A stretch of 63,686 nucleotides of DNA from Brachybacterium kimchii (lineage in GTDB: Bacteria > Actinomycetota > Actinomycetes > Actinomycetales > Dermabacteraceae), in the NCBI RefSeq assembly GCF_023373525.1, contig NZ_CP097219.1, positions 1 to 63,686 of the forward strand, given 5' to 3'. A program made the position numbers and the translations under genes. A model generated the notes under the pieces. It was not told where the DNA came from, did no database searches, and saw nothing but the letters and a program-made list of their open reading frames with translations. Positions 34,405 through 42,499 of the stretch are shown here, piece after piece. Positions within the stretch are counted from its first letter, which is position 1. Every line of letters starts with the position of its first letter.

Positions 34405-34896
34405 ATGACCCTCAACATCCACGACGCCACCTCACTGGACGAGCTCGCAGCACAGTGTGACGCCCGCACCACCGGGCACCTCGCACGCCTCATGCTGCGC
34501 ACTTTCGCCGAGCTCGGTGCCGCCGAGGAATGGACCGACCTCCCCACGGTCGCCGAGGACATCGCCGCCAGCGCAGGACGGCTCGGGCTCCCCGTCGGCG
34601 ACACCACACCCCGCGAGGTCGCCCTGTGGCGGGAGATCGCAGACACCACGGCGACTCCCCCGCGCCCGCTGGTCGGCGCCGATGCACTCACCGTCAACGC
34701 GGCCGCTCTCGCACTGTCCGACACCTGGGGCAACGGCCTCGCAGCCGACCTCGCCGGTTCCATCACTTGCGAGGAGGCCGACGCGCTGCTCGCCCTGTTC
34801 GACGCCGTCGGCGCGCACCAGACCGCCCAGGAGTGGCGCGAGTTCCACGCCGAGAGCGACGAGGAGGGAGATAAGCACTACCTCCCGCTCTCCTGA
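34405..34896 (+). CDS. Hypothetical protein after the clamp-like gene
   Basis: A 163-aa acidic helical protein starting MTLNIHDATSLDELAAQ, with a GAAAGG site, 59 nt after the clamp-like gene and before a terminator, so the two form one unit. No family recognised. Confidence 0.65.
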   Translation: MTLNIHDATSLDELAAQCDARTTGHLARLMLRTFAELGAAEEWTDLPTVAEDIAASAGRLGLPVGDTTPREVALWREIADTTATPPRPLVGADALTVNAAALALSDTWGNGLAADLAGSITCEEADALLALFDAVGAHQTAQEWREFHAESDEEGDKHYLPLS

Positions 34897-34907
34897 CCCC
34901 GCGACCA

Positions 34908-34957
34908 CGGCGGCCCGGCCCCACCGCACCCCTGCGGTGCGCGGGACCGGGCCGCCG
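34908..34957 (+). terminator. Compound hairpin terminator
   Basis: Outer arms CGGCGGCCCGG (34908-34918) and their exact complement (34947-34957) enclose a second small stem (ACCGCA...TGCGGT). Confidence 0.7.
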
Positions 34958-35025
34958 TTCACGGCGCACGGCGTGCGCTCCAGGTGGGCACAGCAGACCA
35001 GATCCCATCTAATTTCGTTGTGATG

Positions 35026-35074
35026 TTGACAGGCGGGGCCGCGGCTGGTTTACTCATAGATGTCAGAACGAAAC
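35026..35074 (+). promoter_or_regulatory. Class B promoter with leader element
   Basis: TTGACA at 35026-35031, 18 nt, TTACTC, then ATGTCAGAACGAAAC at 35060-35074 before GGAGGAG. Confidence 0.75.
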
Positions 35075-35093
35075 ACCGAGAGATGGAGGAGCC

Positions 35094-35480
35094 ATGACTC
35101 ACCTGTACAAGATCACCGCCGGACGCACGGTCGAGACCGTCGCGTGGGACGAGAACGCCGACGCGTTCACGCAGATCTACGCGGCGCTCAGCACGGACAC
35201 CATCAAGGTCAGCACGATCGAGCGGGTGCCCTCCGAGCGCGAGGACAACATCGAGATGTGGGCCGACGAGGACGCCGAGTACCACGGGGCCCCGCTCAAC
35301 TTCTACGCAAGTTCCTACGCGGGCACCCCGCTGCTGGGGACCGTCGCTCTCGTGACCCACAAGCCCTACACCTCTGTGTTCTCCGGCCTCACCGAGACGC
35401 AGATCCGCGAGGAGGAGGACCGCCTCATCCGCGCGGTCACCTTCCACGTCGCCCGGCTCGGGGCCGTCGCCAGCCTCTGA
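35094..35480 (+). CDS. Hypothetical protein
   Basis: A 128-aa soluble protein (begins MTHLYKITAGRTVETVAW) of mixed alpha/beta content, with a GGAGGAG site. It is first in a run of three small genes separated by hairpins. No family recognised. Confidence 0.65.
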   Translation: MTHLYKITAGRTVETVAWDENADAFTQIYAALSTDTIKVSTIERVPSEREDNIEMWADEDAEYHGAPLNFYASSYAGTPLLGTVALVTHKPYTSVFSGLTETQIREEEDRLIRAVTFHVARLGAVASL

Positions 35481-35488
35481 TCACACCC

Positions 35489-35514
35489 GGGGCGGGCCCA
35501 ACCGGGCCCGCCCC
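35489..35514 (+). terminator. Hairpin, terminator or attenuator
   Basis: A perfect 11-bp stem (GGGGCGGGCCC) with a 4-nt loop between the genes at 35094 and 35541. Confidence 0.7.
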
Positions 35515-35540
35515 CCCCCTTCTCGCAGGGAGAGACACCC

Positions 35541-35780
35541 ATGAACACCATCACCCGCCACCGCCCCGTCATCACCCGGACCGCGACCAGCGTGCTCATC
35601 GAGACCCCCGAGTGCGGGTTCTGCGGACACACCGGGAGCGTCACCCTCACCGCCGACGAGGCCGCCGCCCTCCAGGACGGCGCGCCCATCCACGTGGCCG
35701 CCCCCGCGATGTCCCGCTCCGCGCGCGAGCAGTACATCAGCGGCATCCACCCCGATTGCTGGACCGAGCTGTTCGGCTGA
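35541..35780 (+). CDS. Small Cys-containing protein
   Basis: A 79-aa protein with ECGFCGHTG (about 24-32) and a later HPDCW, a possible zinc site. GGGAGAG precedes the ATG. Similar small proteins are common on actinobacterial plasmids and phages. Function unknown. Confidence 0.65.
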   Translation: MNTITRHRPVITRTATSVLIETPECGFCGHTGSVTLTADEAAALQDGAPIHVAAPAMSRSAREQYISGIHPDCWTELFG

Positions 35781-35787
35781 CCCCCGC

Positions 35788-35817
35788 AGGGTGGGGCCGC
35801 ACCATCGGCCCCACCCT
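35788..35817 (+). terminator. Hairpin between small genes
   Basis: A perfect 12-bp stem (AGGGTGGGGCCG) with a 6-nt loop, 7 nt after the stop of the preceding gene. Confidence 0.7.
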
Positions 35818-35836
35818 CACCCCGAGGAGACCCCCC

Positions 35837-36187
35837 ATGCCCACCACATGCGCCTACTGCGCCATCACGCCGCACGATGAGCAGTGCCTCTCCCCGCGCG
35901 ATGACGGAACCGCCCTCTGCACGCGCCCGCGCGGACACGATGGCCCTCACGTCGCCTGCGGACACGCGGGCCACGAGCGCAGCACCTGGGGCCCCACCAT
36001 GGCCGATGTCGCCCGGGACCTGTTCCAGCACGCCGCCGAGCAGAACCAGGCCATCACCCGCGCCCGGGACTACCTCACCGCGTGCGCCCACGACCCTCAC
36101 GGCGAGCACTGCACACCCCGCACACCCTGCCCCCACGACACCGCCGAGGAGGCCCTCGCGAGACTCAACGGCAGGGACGCCGCCTAA
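35837..36187 (+). CDS. Small Cys/His-rich protein
   Basis: A 116-aa protein with many Cys/His pairs (CAYC, CLSPRDDGTALCTRPRGHDG, CGHAGH, CAHDPHGEHC), probably binding zinc. GAGGAGA precedes the ATG at 35837. It is the last of three small genes from the class B promoter at 35026. Function unknown. Confidence 0.65.
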   Translation: MPTTCAYCAITPHDEQCLSPRDDGTALCTRPRGHDGPHVACGHAGHERSTWGPTMADVARDLFQHAAEQNQAITRARDYLTACAHDPHGEHCTPRTPCPHDTAEEALARLNGRDAA

Positions 36188-36235
36188 CCCGCCACCCCAG
36201 CGGCCCGGCCCCGGTCAACAAGTTTCTTTTTTATG

Positions 36236-36284
36236 TTGACAGCTGGGGCCGCCGTGCTCTAGAATCGAGGTATAGCCAGGGAGG
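36236..36284 (+). promoter_or_regulatory. Class B promoter followed by a Shine-Dalgarno but no start codon
   Basis: TTGACA (36236-36241), 18 nt, TAGAAT (36260-36265), then GGGAGGAGG about 15 nt later. The position where sister promoters have ATG carries ACC, and no ATG, GTG or TTG follows at a usable distance. The next 150 nt hold a small GTCCTG/CAGGAC hairpin and a C-run near 36,380, but no gene I can support. Confidence 0.6.
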
Positions 36285-36429
36285 AGGAACCCACCGCACA
36301 CCGACACCGACAACGACGTCGGCCCCCACAACAGAAAAAGTGTCCTGTAGCAGGACATGGGGGACCCTGACCCCCACCCCCCCCCCCCCGCTTGAACTCA
36401 CGGTCGAGGTGAAGGCGCTTCCGTCACGA

Positions 36430-36816
36430 TCACGATCGTCCGGGGTTCGCCTCCCGCAGGGCGTCCTTCCAGTACGGGTCTGGCCGCCCCCGCGAGGTCG
36501 TGAGCTTCGCGCCCTCGAGATGCACACGCGTGCTCACCCACGCGAGCACGTACGCCTCGACGGCCTCGAGCTGCCCGATCCACGCGTCGACGGTCAGATC
36601 TAGATGTTCACCGTTCACAGTCACCCGGACTGTCTCCTCCGGCAGTTTCGCGTCGCGGTAGCTGTGGGAGTACCCCACGGGCGTCCCGCCGTCGACGGTG
36701 CGTCGGTAGGCGGAGACGACACGCTCTGCCGACGTCATGAGGTCCGCGAAGGCGAAGTACCGGGGGTATCGGGAGCGCAACGGATCCATGGACTCAGTGT
36801 GCGCTGTCGCGCCCAC
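36430..36816 (-). CDS. Hypothetical protein
   Basis: A 128-aa soluble protein (core VRVTVNGEHLDLTVDAWIGQLEAVEAYVLAW). It starts at a GTG at 36816 or an ATG at 36789, neither with a strong ribosome-binding site. Codon use fits the plasmid. No family recognised. Confidence 0.55.
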   Translation of the reverse strand: MGATAHTESMDPLRSRYPRYFAFADLMTSAERVVSAYRRTVDGGTPVGYSHSYRDAKLPEETVRVTVNGEHLDLTVDAWIGQLEAVEAYVLAWVSTRVHLEGAKLTTSRGRPDPYWKDALREANPGRS

Positions 36817-36852
36817 GGACGAGCCGGCGCCCGCATTCCTTGGCCTCGGCGC

Positions 36853-37440
36853 TCATGCGGGCAGCATCTGCCCAGCACGGCCGCGCGCCGGCTGCGCCGG
36901 CGGCGCCTCTCGCTGGATCGTGACGACCACATCGACTTCCTCGACAGATGCCCCGGCGGACACCTCCAGGCCTGCCAGCGACTTCTTGAGCCGGCTGTTG
37001 ATCTCGTAGGCGAGGTTCTGGGCGACAGCCTTCCTATCGGCGTCATAGCGGGCGATCATCCGCCGCTCCCCGATGGGAAGGTCCTCGAGTAGCGCGCGCA
37101 GCCCGCCGCCGGCGACCGGCCGATCACCTGGCTGAGTACGCAGCCCGAGCTCGGCACCGGTGCGTTTCTCCCCCGGCGGCTGCGCCTTGAGGGCACGCAG
37201 GCAGCGCCCACTGAGGCCGCGACCATCCACCTTCCCCACCTCTGCTAGCCGACCCGGGACCTCGAGTGCGGGAATCTCGGGCACTCCTCCGTCGACGAGG
37301 TGGAGCTCGAGGCCATCGCTCTGATGCCACAGCTTCGTGTTGGCGAGATAGAAGTAGACGCGACCGCCGAGCTCGGCGCCGATCGTCGCCCGGCCGCCCG
37401 GGACCTCGCTGCTGGTTAACGCGTAGAACCTGGTCATCAT
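36853..37440 (-). CDS. Hypothetical protein
   Basis: A 195-aa soluble protein with tandem ATGs at 37440 and 37437 behind GGGAGGGG. Its last 90 residues look like an ordered alpha/beta domain (IGERRMIARYDADRKAVAQNL). It lies upstream of the gene at 36430 on the same strand. No family recognised. Confidence 0.6.
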   Translation of the reverse strand: MMTRFYALTSSEVPGGRATIGAELGGRVYFYLANTKLWHQSDGLELHLVDGGVPEIPALEVPGRLAEVGKVDGRGLSGRCLRALKAQPPGEKRTGAELGLRTQPGDRPVAGGGLRALLEDLPIGERRMIARYDADRKAVAQNLAYEINSRLKKSLAGLEVSAGASVEEVDVVVTIQREAPPAQPARGRAGQMLPA

Positions 37441-37549
37441 GCCCCTCCCAACGCACCTCCAGGATATTCCGGCCCCCGATGGCCCCGGCTGCCGGACCAG
37501 GCCCTCGCGCAGTGCTCAGCTCTGACGACAGACCCCGAGACCGAAAAAG

Positions 37550-37579
37550 TTGACAACCTTCACCGGAGCGGCCTAGTCT
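37550..37579 (+). promoter_or_regulatory. Class B-like promoter with no gene directly behind it
   Basis: TTGACA (37550-37555), 18 nt, TAGTCT (37574-37579), then TGTCATACGTCAACCGAAACCG and AGGAAGGAG. No start codon follows at a usable distance. The transcript would run into class A promoter 4 and the glutaredoxin gene. Confidence 0.6.
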
Positions 37580-37663
37580 GTCATACGTCAACCGAAACCG
37601 ACAGGAAGGAGCCCCGACAGGCGCACCAGATCCAGATCCAGGCGAACTCGCACCCTGCGTGGC

Positions 37664-37695
37664 GTCACACCAGTGCCGCCCAGGACCGGTATAGA
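37664..37695 (+). promoter_or_regulatory. Class A promoter 4
   Basis: GTCACA at 37664-37669, 20 nt, TATAGA at 37690-37695, CGG before TATA and a full GTGACCC after. Drives the glutaredoxin-like gene 34 nt downstream. Confidence 0.75.
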
Positions 37696-37729
37696 GGTGA
37701 CCCATCCACTGCACGAAGAGGCACCTGCC

Positions 37730-37978
37730 ATGGACCCGATCCTGACCATCTACGGGCAGCCCGACTGCCGCCGCTGCAAGATGCTCATGCAGCACGCTCT
37801 CCGCAAGGGCGTGCCCTTCCGGTACATCGATGTCGCCGAGGACCCCAAGGCCAAGGCCCACATCAAAGCCCTGGGCTACCTCTCCGTCCCCGTCGCCGAG
37901 GTCGGAGACGAGCACTGGGGCGGCCTGAAGTTCACCAAGATCGACGAACTGGTCCCGCGCCTGTCGAAGGCTTCGTGA
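37730..37978 (+). CDS. Glutaredoxin/NrdH-like redox protein
   Basis: An 82-aa thioredoxin-fold protein with a redox CRRC at 13-16 (IYGQPDCRRCKML), cis-Pro segment SVPVAEVGD and the typical short C-terminal helix. Size and motif fit NrdH-redoxin or mycoredoxin. The start is the ATG at 37730. Control by a class A promoter places it with the conjugation/pilus genes, where it could reduce cysteines in secreted or zinc-binding plasmid proteins. A terminator follows. Confidence 0.85.
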   Translation: MDPILTIYGQPDCRRCKMLMQHALRKGVPFRYIDVAEDPKAKAHIKALGYLSVPVAEVGDEHWGGLKFTKIDELVPRLSKAS

Positions 37979-37994
37979 CCTGTACCCTTGAGAG

Positions 37995-38048
37995 GCCCAC
38001 TCTCCCTCGGTTTCGTTCTGACAGATGGAATCCTCCGGGAGAGTGGGC
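37995..38048 (+). terminator. Terminator hairpin enclosing an inverted leader element
   Basis: A perfect 12-bp stem (GCCCACTCTCCC) followed by TTTC terminates the glutaredoxin gene. The 30-nt loop contains GTTTCGTTCTGACAG (38010-38024), the exact reverse complement of the CTGTCAGAACGAAAC leader element of the class B promoter at 32.1 kb. Confidence 0.75.
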
Positions 38049-38074
38049 TTTCTCGTGCCATCGAGGAGATGACC

Positions 38075-38683
38075 ATGAATGAGCTGCCGCTGAGCGAGAT
38101 CGCCGTGAAGCTAGGCACCCCTGCCCGCACGATCCGCAAGCACACCCTGATGGATGGGTTCCCTGATCCCGTCGGCAAGAGGGGCGGCACCCGCCTGTAC
38201 GACCTCGAGGCCGTACAGGCCTGGGAAGAACAGCGGGAGAATCCCTCCCTGCCCACCTCGGAGGATGACTCGGTGCGCCTGGTGTCGCTCCAGGAGGCTG
38301 CCGAGGACCTAGGTCTGAGCTACGGGTCGATGCGCAACTACGTGGGCTGGCACGAGTCCTTCCCCAAGCCCGTCAAGCGCATCTCCAACCGGCCCTACTT
38401 CAACCTCGAGGAGATCCGTACCTGGAACGCCCGGCGCCAGCGCGTTCTCCAGATCGACGCCGACACCGAGACCACGGAAGTGGACGGTCTCCTCACCCGC
38501 ACCGGCGTCGCCCTCGAGCTCGGCGTGAAGCCGAACAGCGTCACGAAGTACGCGCTGCGGGACACCGAGTTCTCCAAGGACTTCCCCGAGCCGGCACGGA
38601 AGATCGGACGCACGCGTCTGTGGGACCGCGACGAGATCCGAGCCTGGCGCAGCACCCGGCCACGTCCCGCTCAGCGAGCCTGA
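38075..38683 (+). CDS. Protein of three tandem MerR/excisionase-type HTH domains
   Basis: A 202-aa protein made of three similar modules of about 60 residues: LSEIAVKLGTPARTIRKHTL, VSLQEAAEDLGLSYGSMRN and LTRTGVALELGVKPNSVTKY, each followed by a wing-like R-YDLE/R-YFNLEE/RLWDRDE turn. GAGGAG precedes the ATG at 38075. Three modules in one chain suggest recognition of a spaced, repeated DNA site; the plasmid's promoter elements or phased arrays are candidates. Its stop overlaps the convergent gene by 13 nt. Confidence 0.75.
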   Translation: MNELPLSEIAVKLGTPARTIRKHTLMDGFPDPVGKRGGTRLYDLEAVQAWEEQRENPSLPTSEDDSVRLVSLQEAAEDLGLSYGSMRNYVGWHESFPKPVKRISNRPYFNLEEIRTWNARRQRVLQIDADTETTEVDGLLTRTGVALELGVKPNSVTKYALRDTEFSKDFPEPARKIGRTRLWDRDEIRAWRSTRPRPAQRA

Positions 38684-38961
38684 CTGCCCCGCTGCGCGCG
38701 CAGCGCCCTGATCCCCAGGGTTCCTGCCACCAAGATGACGCCGCATCCCACGAGGATCCTCGCCAGATCCAGGCCCACGGCTGTCCCGGGGATCTCGAAC
38801 AGAGCCGCGCCGGCGGGCACGACGATGTGCCAGCTGAGCAGCTGAGCAGCAGCCTGGTCCACTGCGTAGGGCAGGAACTTCGACACCAACTTCGGCAGGA
38901 AGTACATCCCAGCGACGAGGCCGACCATGCCCAGGATGATCTTCTCCCACTCCTTGTCCAT
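38671..38961 (-). CDS. Small membrane protein
   Basis: A 96-aa protein with two or three hydrophobic segments (about 8-25, 40-58 and 65-85) and a basic tail. It lies 6 nt downstream of the HNH nuclease gene and is the last gene of the run from the DnaQ-like gene. It might be an immunity-like or assembly partner; nothing proves it. Confidence 0.6.
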   Translation of the reverse strand: MDKEWEKIILGMVGLVAGMYFLPKLVSKFLPYAVDQAAAQLLSWHIVVPAGAALFEIPGTAVGLDLARILVGCGVILVAGTLGIRALRAQRGSQAR

Positions 38962-38967
38962 GACTCC

Positions 38968-39693
38968 TCAGCCCTCTCCGCCGCAGTCGTCCAGCGCCTT
39001 CTCGAGCGCTCTCTTCTCAGCCGCCGTGACGCTGAGGTCGAAGTCCTCCTTCACCTCGACCCAGCGCACGGAGTAGGTGCACTGGCCCGCATCGGGCATC
39101 CACTCCTCGGGACCGCGATCGCCCTTGGACCGGTTCGCAGATGCGTCGACGGCCACCAGGTTCTCCTGGGTGTTGGCGAACTCCTCGCGACGGTCCTCAT
39201 CCCAGTCCGCAGCTCCCTGCTGCCAGCTTCGGGACAGGGGAACGATGTGGTCGATGTCCACGGTGTTCTCCCCCTTGACGAAGGAGATCGTCTCGCCCGT
39301 GTACAGGTCCTTGATCTGCGCGCTGACGACGACGCAGTCGTGCGTGCCCGGCTTCGCCTTGACCTCGGTACCCGCCGCGCGGAGGGCATCGTTGCGCTGA
39401 TCGCAGCCGTTGTGGTCCAGATCGGCCCAACGCTGCCCGAAGGCATCACGCTCATACCCGTCCCCCGAACCGAGATCGGCCACAGGCAGCTTCTCCAGGG
39501 AGCCCTCGGCCCCCTTGATCGCCTTCGCATCGATCTTCTCCGTCGACGGCTCCGCCGGACGGTCGATACCCAGCGAGGACGCGGCGTCGTCGGCGTAGTC
39601 CTTCACGGGGCTGCCCGGCATGACGTACGCGCCGCAGACAAGCAGCAGTGCGCCCGCTGCCAGGCCAAGCACCGGCCTACTCCTCTTGCTCAT
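38968..39693 (-). CDS. Exported HNH (DUF1524-like) nuclease
   Basis: A 241-aa protein with an N-terminal signal or anchor (about 8-26) and a C-terminal HNH domain of the DUF1524 type seen in secreted actinobacterial nucleases: DIDHIVPLSRSW supplies the His, and NTQENLVAVDASANRSKGDRG supplies the Asn/Lys part. The start is the ATG at 39693 behind GAGGAGG, overlapping the stop of the DnaQ-like gene. Next to a conjugation operon it could trim or degrade DNA outside the membrane. Confidence 0.85.
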   Translation of the reverse strand: MSKRSRPVLGLAAGALLLVCGAYVMPGSPVKDYADDAASSLGIDRPAEPSTEKIDAKAIKGAEGSLEKLPVADLGSGDGYERDAFGQRWADLDHNGCDQRNDALRAAGTEVKAKPGTHDCVVVSAQIKDLYTGETISFVKGENTVDIDHIVPLSRSWQQGAADWDEDRREEFANTQENLVAVDASANRSKGDRGPEEWMPDAGQCTYSVRWVEVKEDFDLSVTAAEKRALEKALDDCGGEG

Positions 39694-40310
39694 CGATCCT
39701 CCTCGACCAGGGCGTCCCACCAGCGCTGCGCCCAGAGGGCATCGCCGAGCGCCGTGTGAGCCTCGGCGTTTGAAGGCGGCTCGGCGCCAGCCTGAGCCGC
39801 GAGCTCGTAGGAGGACGTCGGCACGTTCACGGCCTGTCCGCGCTGGGCGAGCACCGGATACGTCCAGGTGACGAGGTTGATGCTCTGGTGGCGCCAGCGC
39901 GGCCGGAGACCGTGCTGGCGCAGCAGCCATTCCAGGGCACGGGCGTCGAAGTCGGGGTTGACGCCGACAAGCTGGGTGCCGGCCGTGAACTCCTCGACGA
40001 TGCGTGAGGTCTCCGCTGAGGTCAGCACCGAGGCCCCCTCGGGCTGCTGCGTGTTGCTCCAGTTCGCATGTCGGCGGTAGAAGCCGTTGAGCTCGAGCGA
40101 GTCGGGGCTGGCGTCGGAGATGTCGACGTCGCGGATCATGATGTGCACCCTTTGGTCGAGCTCCCCGGGCTCCTGCTTGATCAGCGCGATCTCCCAGGGC
40201 TTCGGTGTCGGCTCGAGCATCGTGGTCTCGGTGTCGACGAAGACCAGTGGCAGCGACGTCGTCACTGGGGTGCGGATGATGCGCTCGTCATGGCCTGGGT
40301 GGGTGCTCAC
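39690..40310 (-). CDS. DnaQ-like DEDDh 3'-5' exonuclease
   Basis: A 206-aa protein with the exonuclease motifs FVDTETT (Exo I), NPDFDAR (Exo II) and AHTALGDALWA (Exo III, DEDDh type). I chose the GTG at 40310 preceded by GGAGG. It lies downstream of the translocase gene and overlaps the HNH gene (ATGA). Likely a DNA exonuclease for processing transferred or replicating plasmid DNA. Confidence 0.85.
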   Translation of the reverse strand: MSTHPGHDERIIRTPVTTSLPLVFVDTETTMLEPTPKPWEIALIKQEPGELDQRVHIMIRDVDISDASPDSLELNGFYRRHANWSNTQQPEGASVLTSAETSRIVEEFTAGTQLVGVNPDFDARALEWLLRQHGLRPRWRHQSINLVTWTYPVLAQRGQAVNVPTSSYELAAQAGAEPPSNAEAHTALGDALWAQRWWDALVEEDR

Positions 40311-40365
40311 GATGTCCTCCTGTGGTGTGCCGGCGCCGGTGCGCCTTCGCGAAGCGCGTGCTGGG

Positions 40366-42468
40366 TCAGTTCTGTTCATCGTCCTTGTCCTCGGTGATTC
40401 GCCGGATATCCATGACCTCATCGGCGTCCAAGGCGACCTCGCCGGCCTCGTCTTCGTCCGAGCGCCACGAGAGCGAGATCATGCCGTCGTCCTCGAGATC
40501 GGCCTCCGCGCATTCGACGACGACCCACTGGTCATCCAGATAGACGAGATCTCCGTCCTTGATCCTGTCGGCCGGGACGTTCTGGGAGGGCCCGTAGTCG
40601 TCGTCCTCGGTCTCGAGGTCGTCGGTCACGAGGTGCAGGTGGCGGTCGAGCCGGCTGAACTCGACACCCATCTCCTCGGGCGGGTCGTCGGCGACGTCCT
40701 GCTCCTCCGGTTCGGCATCGAGGTCGATGATCTCGTCGGCGTCGCCGGCCGTGCGGAAGGTGGCCTCGATGATCGCTCCCCACGGCGTGTAGGTGCTCTT
40801 CCCACCCTCATCGAGCCATGTGGCGGCGTCCTCGTCGTCGAACTCGATGTCCAGGCGCTTGTGTGTGATCTCCTCCGGGAGCAGGTTCCGCAGGATCTCG
40901 AGGTCGGACTCCTTGCGGTCGCGCAGTGCTCGCCGCGGGTCGGGAGTCCAGTAGGACTGCGACTCGACGGGCTCGCCCTCGTCATCCATGGCGATGCCTC
41001 GGCCGGGGATCTTCGAGGGAACGCTGGTGCCGATGTACGGCGCGCCCCACATCATGCGAGCGCCGTCCACGGAGAGGCGCCCGAGGCTGTGCCGGAAGCC
41101 GAGGTTGTCGCGGACCTCGCCGGAGAGGATCTCCGCATCAGGGCGCTGGGTGCCGAAGTAGAGGTGGATCTTCGCGCTGCGGGCCTTGCGGGCGAGGGAC
41201 CCGATCATGCCGAAGATCGGGCACTTGGCGGGCGCACCCTTGTGCTTGTTCTCGGCCCACCAGTGGGTGATGGCGCTGCGGAGGTCGGCGAACTCGTCGA
41301 GAACGACGAGCAGCGGCTCGAAGTCGCGCTCGTCCGCGCCGGTGGCGATCTGCGTGTACCGCTTCTCCATCAGCTCCCACGCACGGACGATCATCGCCAT
41401 CTGCTGCTCGATGGTGATCGCAACGATCTGGACGTTGGGCCACTTTTTCACACCGAGGAACTCGATCTGCTTGGGATCGGAGATCCAGCACGGCCACTTC
41501 CGGAATGCGAACTCCATGACGATACCCATGATGTCCACGGTCTTACCGGTTCCGGTTTTACCGTTCGTCAGCCCGTGGGGCAACGTGGATTTAAGATCCC
41601 AGAACGTGGTGTCACCGTCTTCGGTGACACCCGTAGGAATCCGATACCGGTTCGCATCGGTGATGACGGGTTTCGGGTGCGACACACCTTCAGGCAGAGC
41701 AGGACGCAGCTCAAAGTGAGCGCGCGAAGCTTCGAGATCCCATTGCGCTCTCCACCGTCCGGGGAGCATCGCGGTGACAACTCGCTCGATCTGCTGCCGT
41801 TTCATGCGGGAGGTGAGCTTCACGGCCACCGTATCCGGGTACCGCACCTCGATCCCCTCGAGGTTCTCGTCCTTACCCCACTGGTACTTCGCTCGAGATT
41901 CCTTGCCGAGCATCTCGAGCATCGTGACCTCAGCCCGCTCCTGGAGGCGACCGCGGGGAGTGTCGTCCTCGGCGGCCTTCTCGCTGGGGCCGGCCTGGGT
42001 GAGCAGGATGCGCTTGCGGTGGCTGGGGTGGGCATCGACCTCGTAGTCGTGGCCCACACGCGCCCCCACGACAGACAGAACCTGCTCGACCCACTTGGGG
42101 TCACCGTCCCGAGCCTCGGGCTGGTACCGGATCTCGATCCGTTGCGGCTTCGGGTCGACGTACTCGCGCCGGGCCCACTTCGAGCACTTCACGACAGCCG
42201 CCGCGCCGGCGAGCGGCGCCAGCGCCTGGGTCAGATCGTTGGTGACCCGGCTCCGTCGGGAGGCTCGCCATCGGGCGAAGCCGACGACCGCGAGAGGTGG
42301 GGCGGCGCAGACGGCGACCGTCTGCGCCGGAACATCACCCACCATCATCAGAGCGCCTCCACCGGCGAGCACCGCGCCGGCCCCGATGACAGCGGTGCCG
42401 GCTCTGCCGCCGGTGTGGGATGTCGAGGTGCTCGGCTTGCGGGGAGGGGCCGCGGTTGCCTGTGCCAT
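40366..42468 (-). CDS. FtsK/TraB-type DNA translocase (coupling protein)
   Basis: A 700-aa protein with two N-terminal membrane segments (about 22-40 and 48-68) and an FtsK/SpoIIIE motor: Walker A GKTGTGKT (about 303-310) and Walker B LLVVLDEFADL (about 383-393). The last 130 residues are very acidic. The family either pumps double-stranded DNA (TraB of Streptomyces plasmids) or acts as the coupling ATPase of a T4SS. The start is the ATG at 42468. A class A promoter and a 14-unit phased array lie directly upstream. Confidence 0.85.
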   Translation of the reverse strand: MAQATAAPPRKPSTSTSHTGGRAGTAVIGAGAVLAGGGALMMVGDVPAQTVAVCAAPPLAVVGFARWRASRRSRVTNDLTQALAPLAGAAAVVKCSKWARREYVDPKPQRIEIRYQPEARDGDPKWVEQVLSVVGARVGHDYEVDAHPSHRKRILLTQAGPSEKAAEDDTPRGRLQERAEVTMLEMLGKESRAKYQWGKDENLEGIEVRYPDTVAVKLTSRMKRQQIERVVTAMLPGRWRAQWDLEASRAHFELRPALPEGVSHPKPVITDANRYRIPTGVTEDGDTTFWDLKSTLPHGLTNGKTGTGKTVDIMGIVMEFAFRKWPCWISDPKQIEFLGVKKWPNVQIVAITIEQQMAMIVRAWELMEKRYTQIATGADERDFEPLLVVLDEFADLRSAITHWWAENKHKGAPAKCPIFGMIGSLARKARSAKIHLYFGTQRPDAEILSGEVRDNLGFRHSLGRLSVDGARMMWGAPYIGTSVPSKIPGRGIAMDDEGEPVESQSYWTPDPRRALRDRKESDLEILRNLLPEEITHKRLDIEFDDEDAATWLDEGGKSTYTPWGAIIEATFRTAGDADEIIDLDAEPEEQDVADDPPEEMGVEFSRLDRHLHLVTDDLETEDDDYGPSQNVPADRIKDGDLVYLDDQWVVVECAEADLEDDGMISLSWRSDEDEAGEVALDADEVMDIRRITEDKDDEQN

Positions 42469-42499
42469 CGAAGGTCTCCGTTCGCGATGCTGGGTCACT

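Noticed and set aside
36373..36390. Poly-C run as a phase-variation tract
   Set aside because: It lies in a gene-free stretch with no frame it could switch and is not placed within a promoter spacer.
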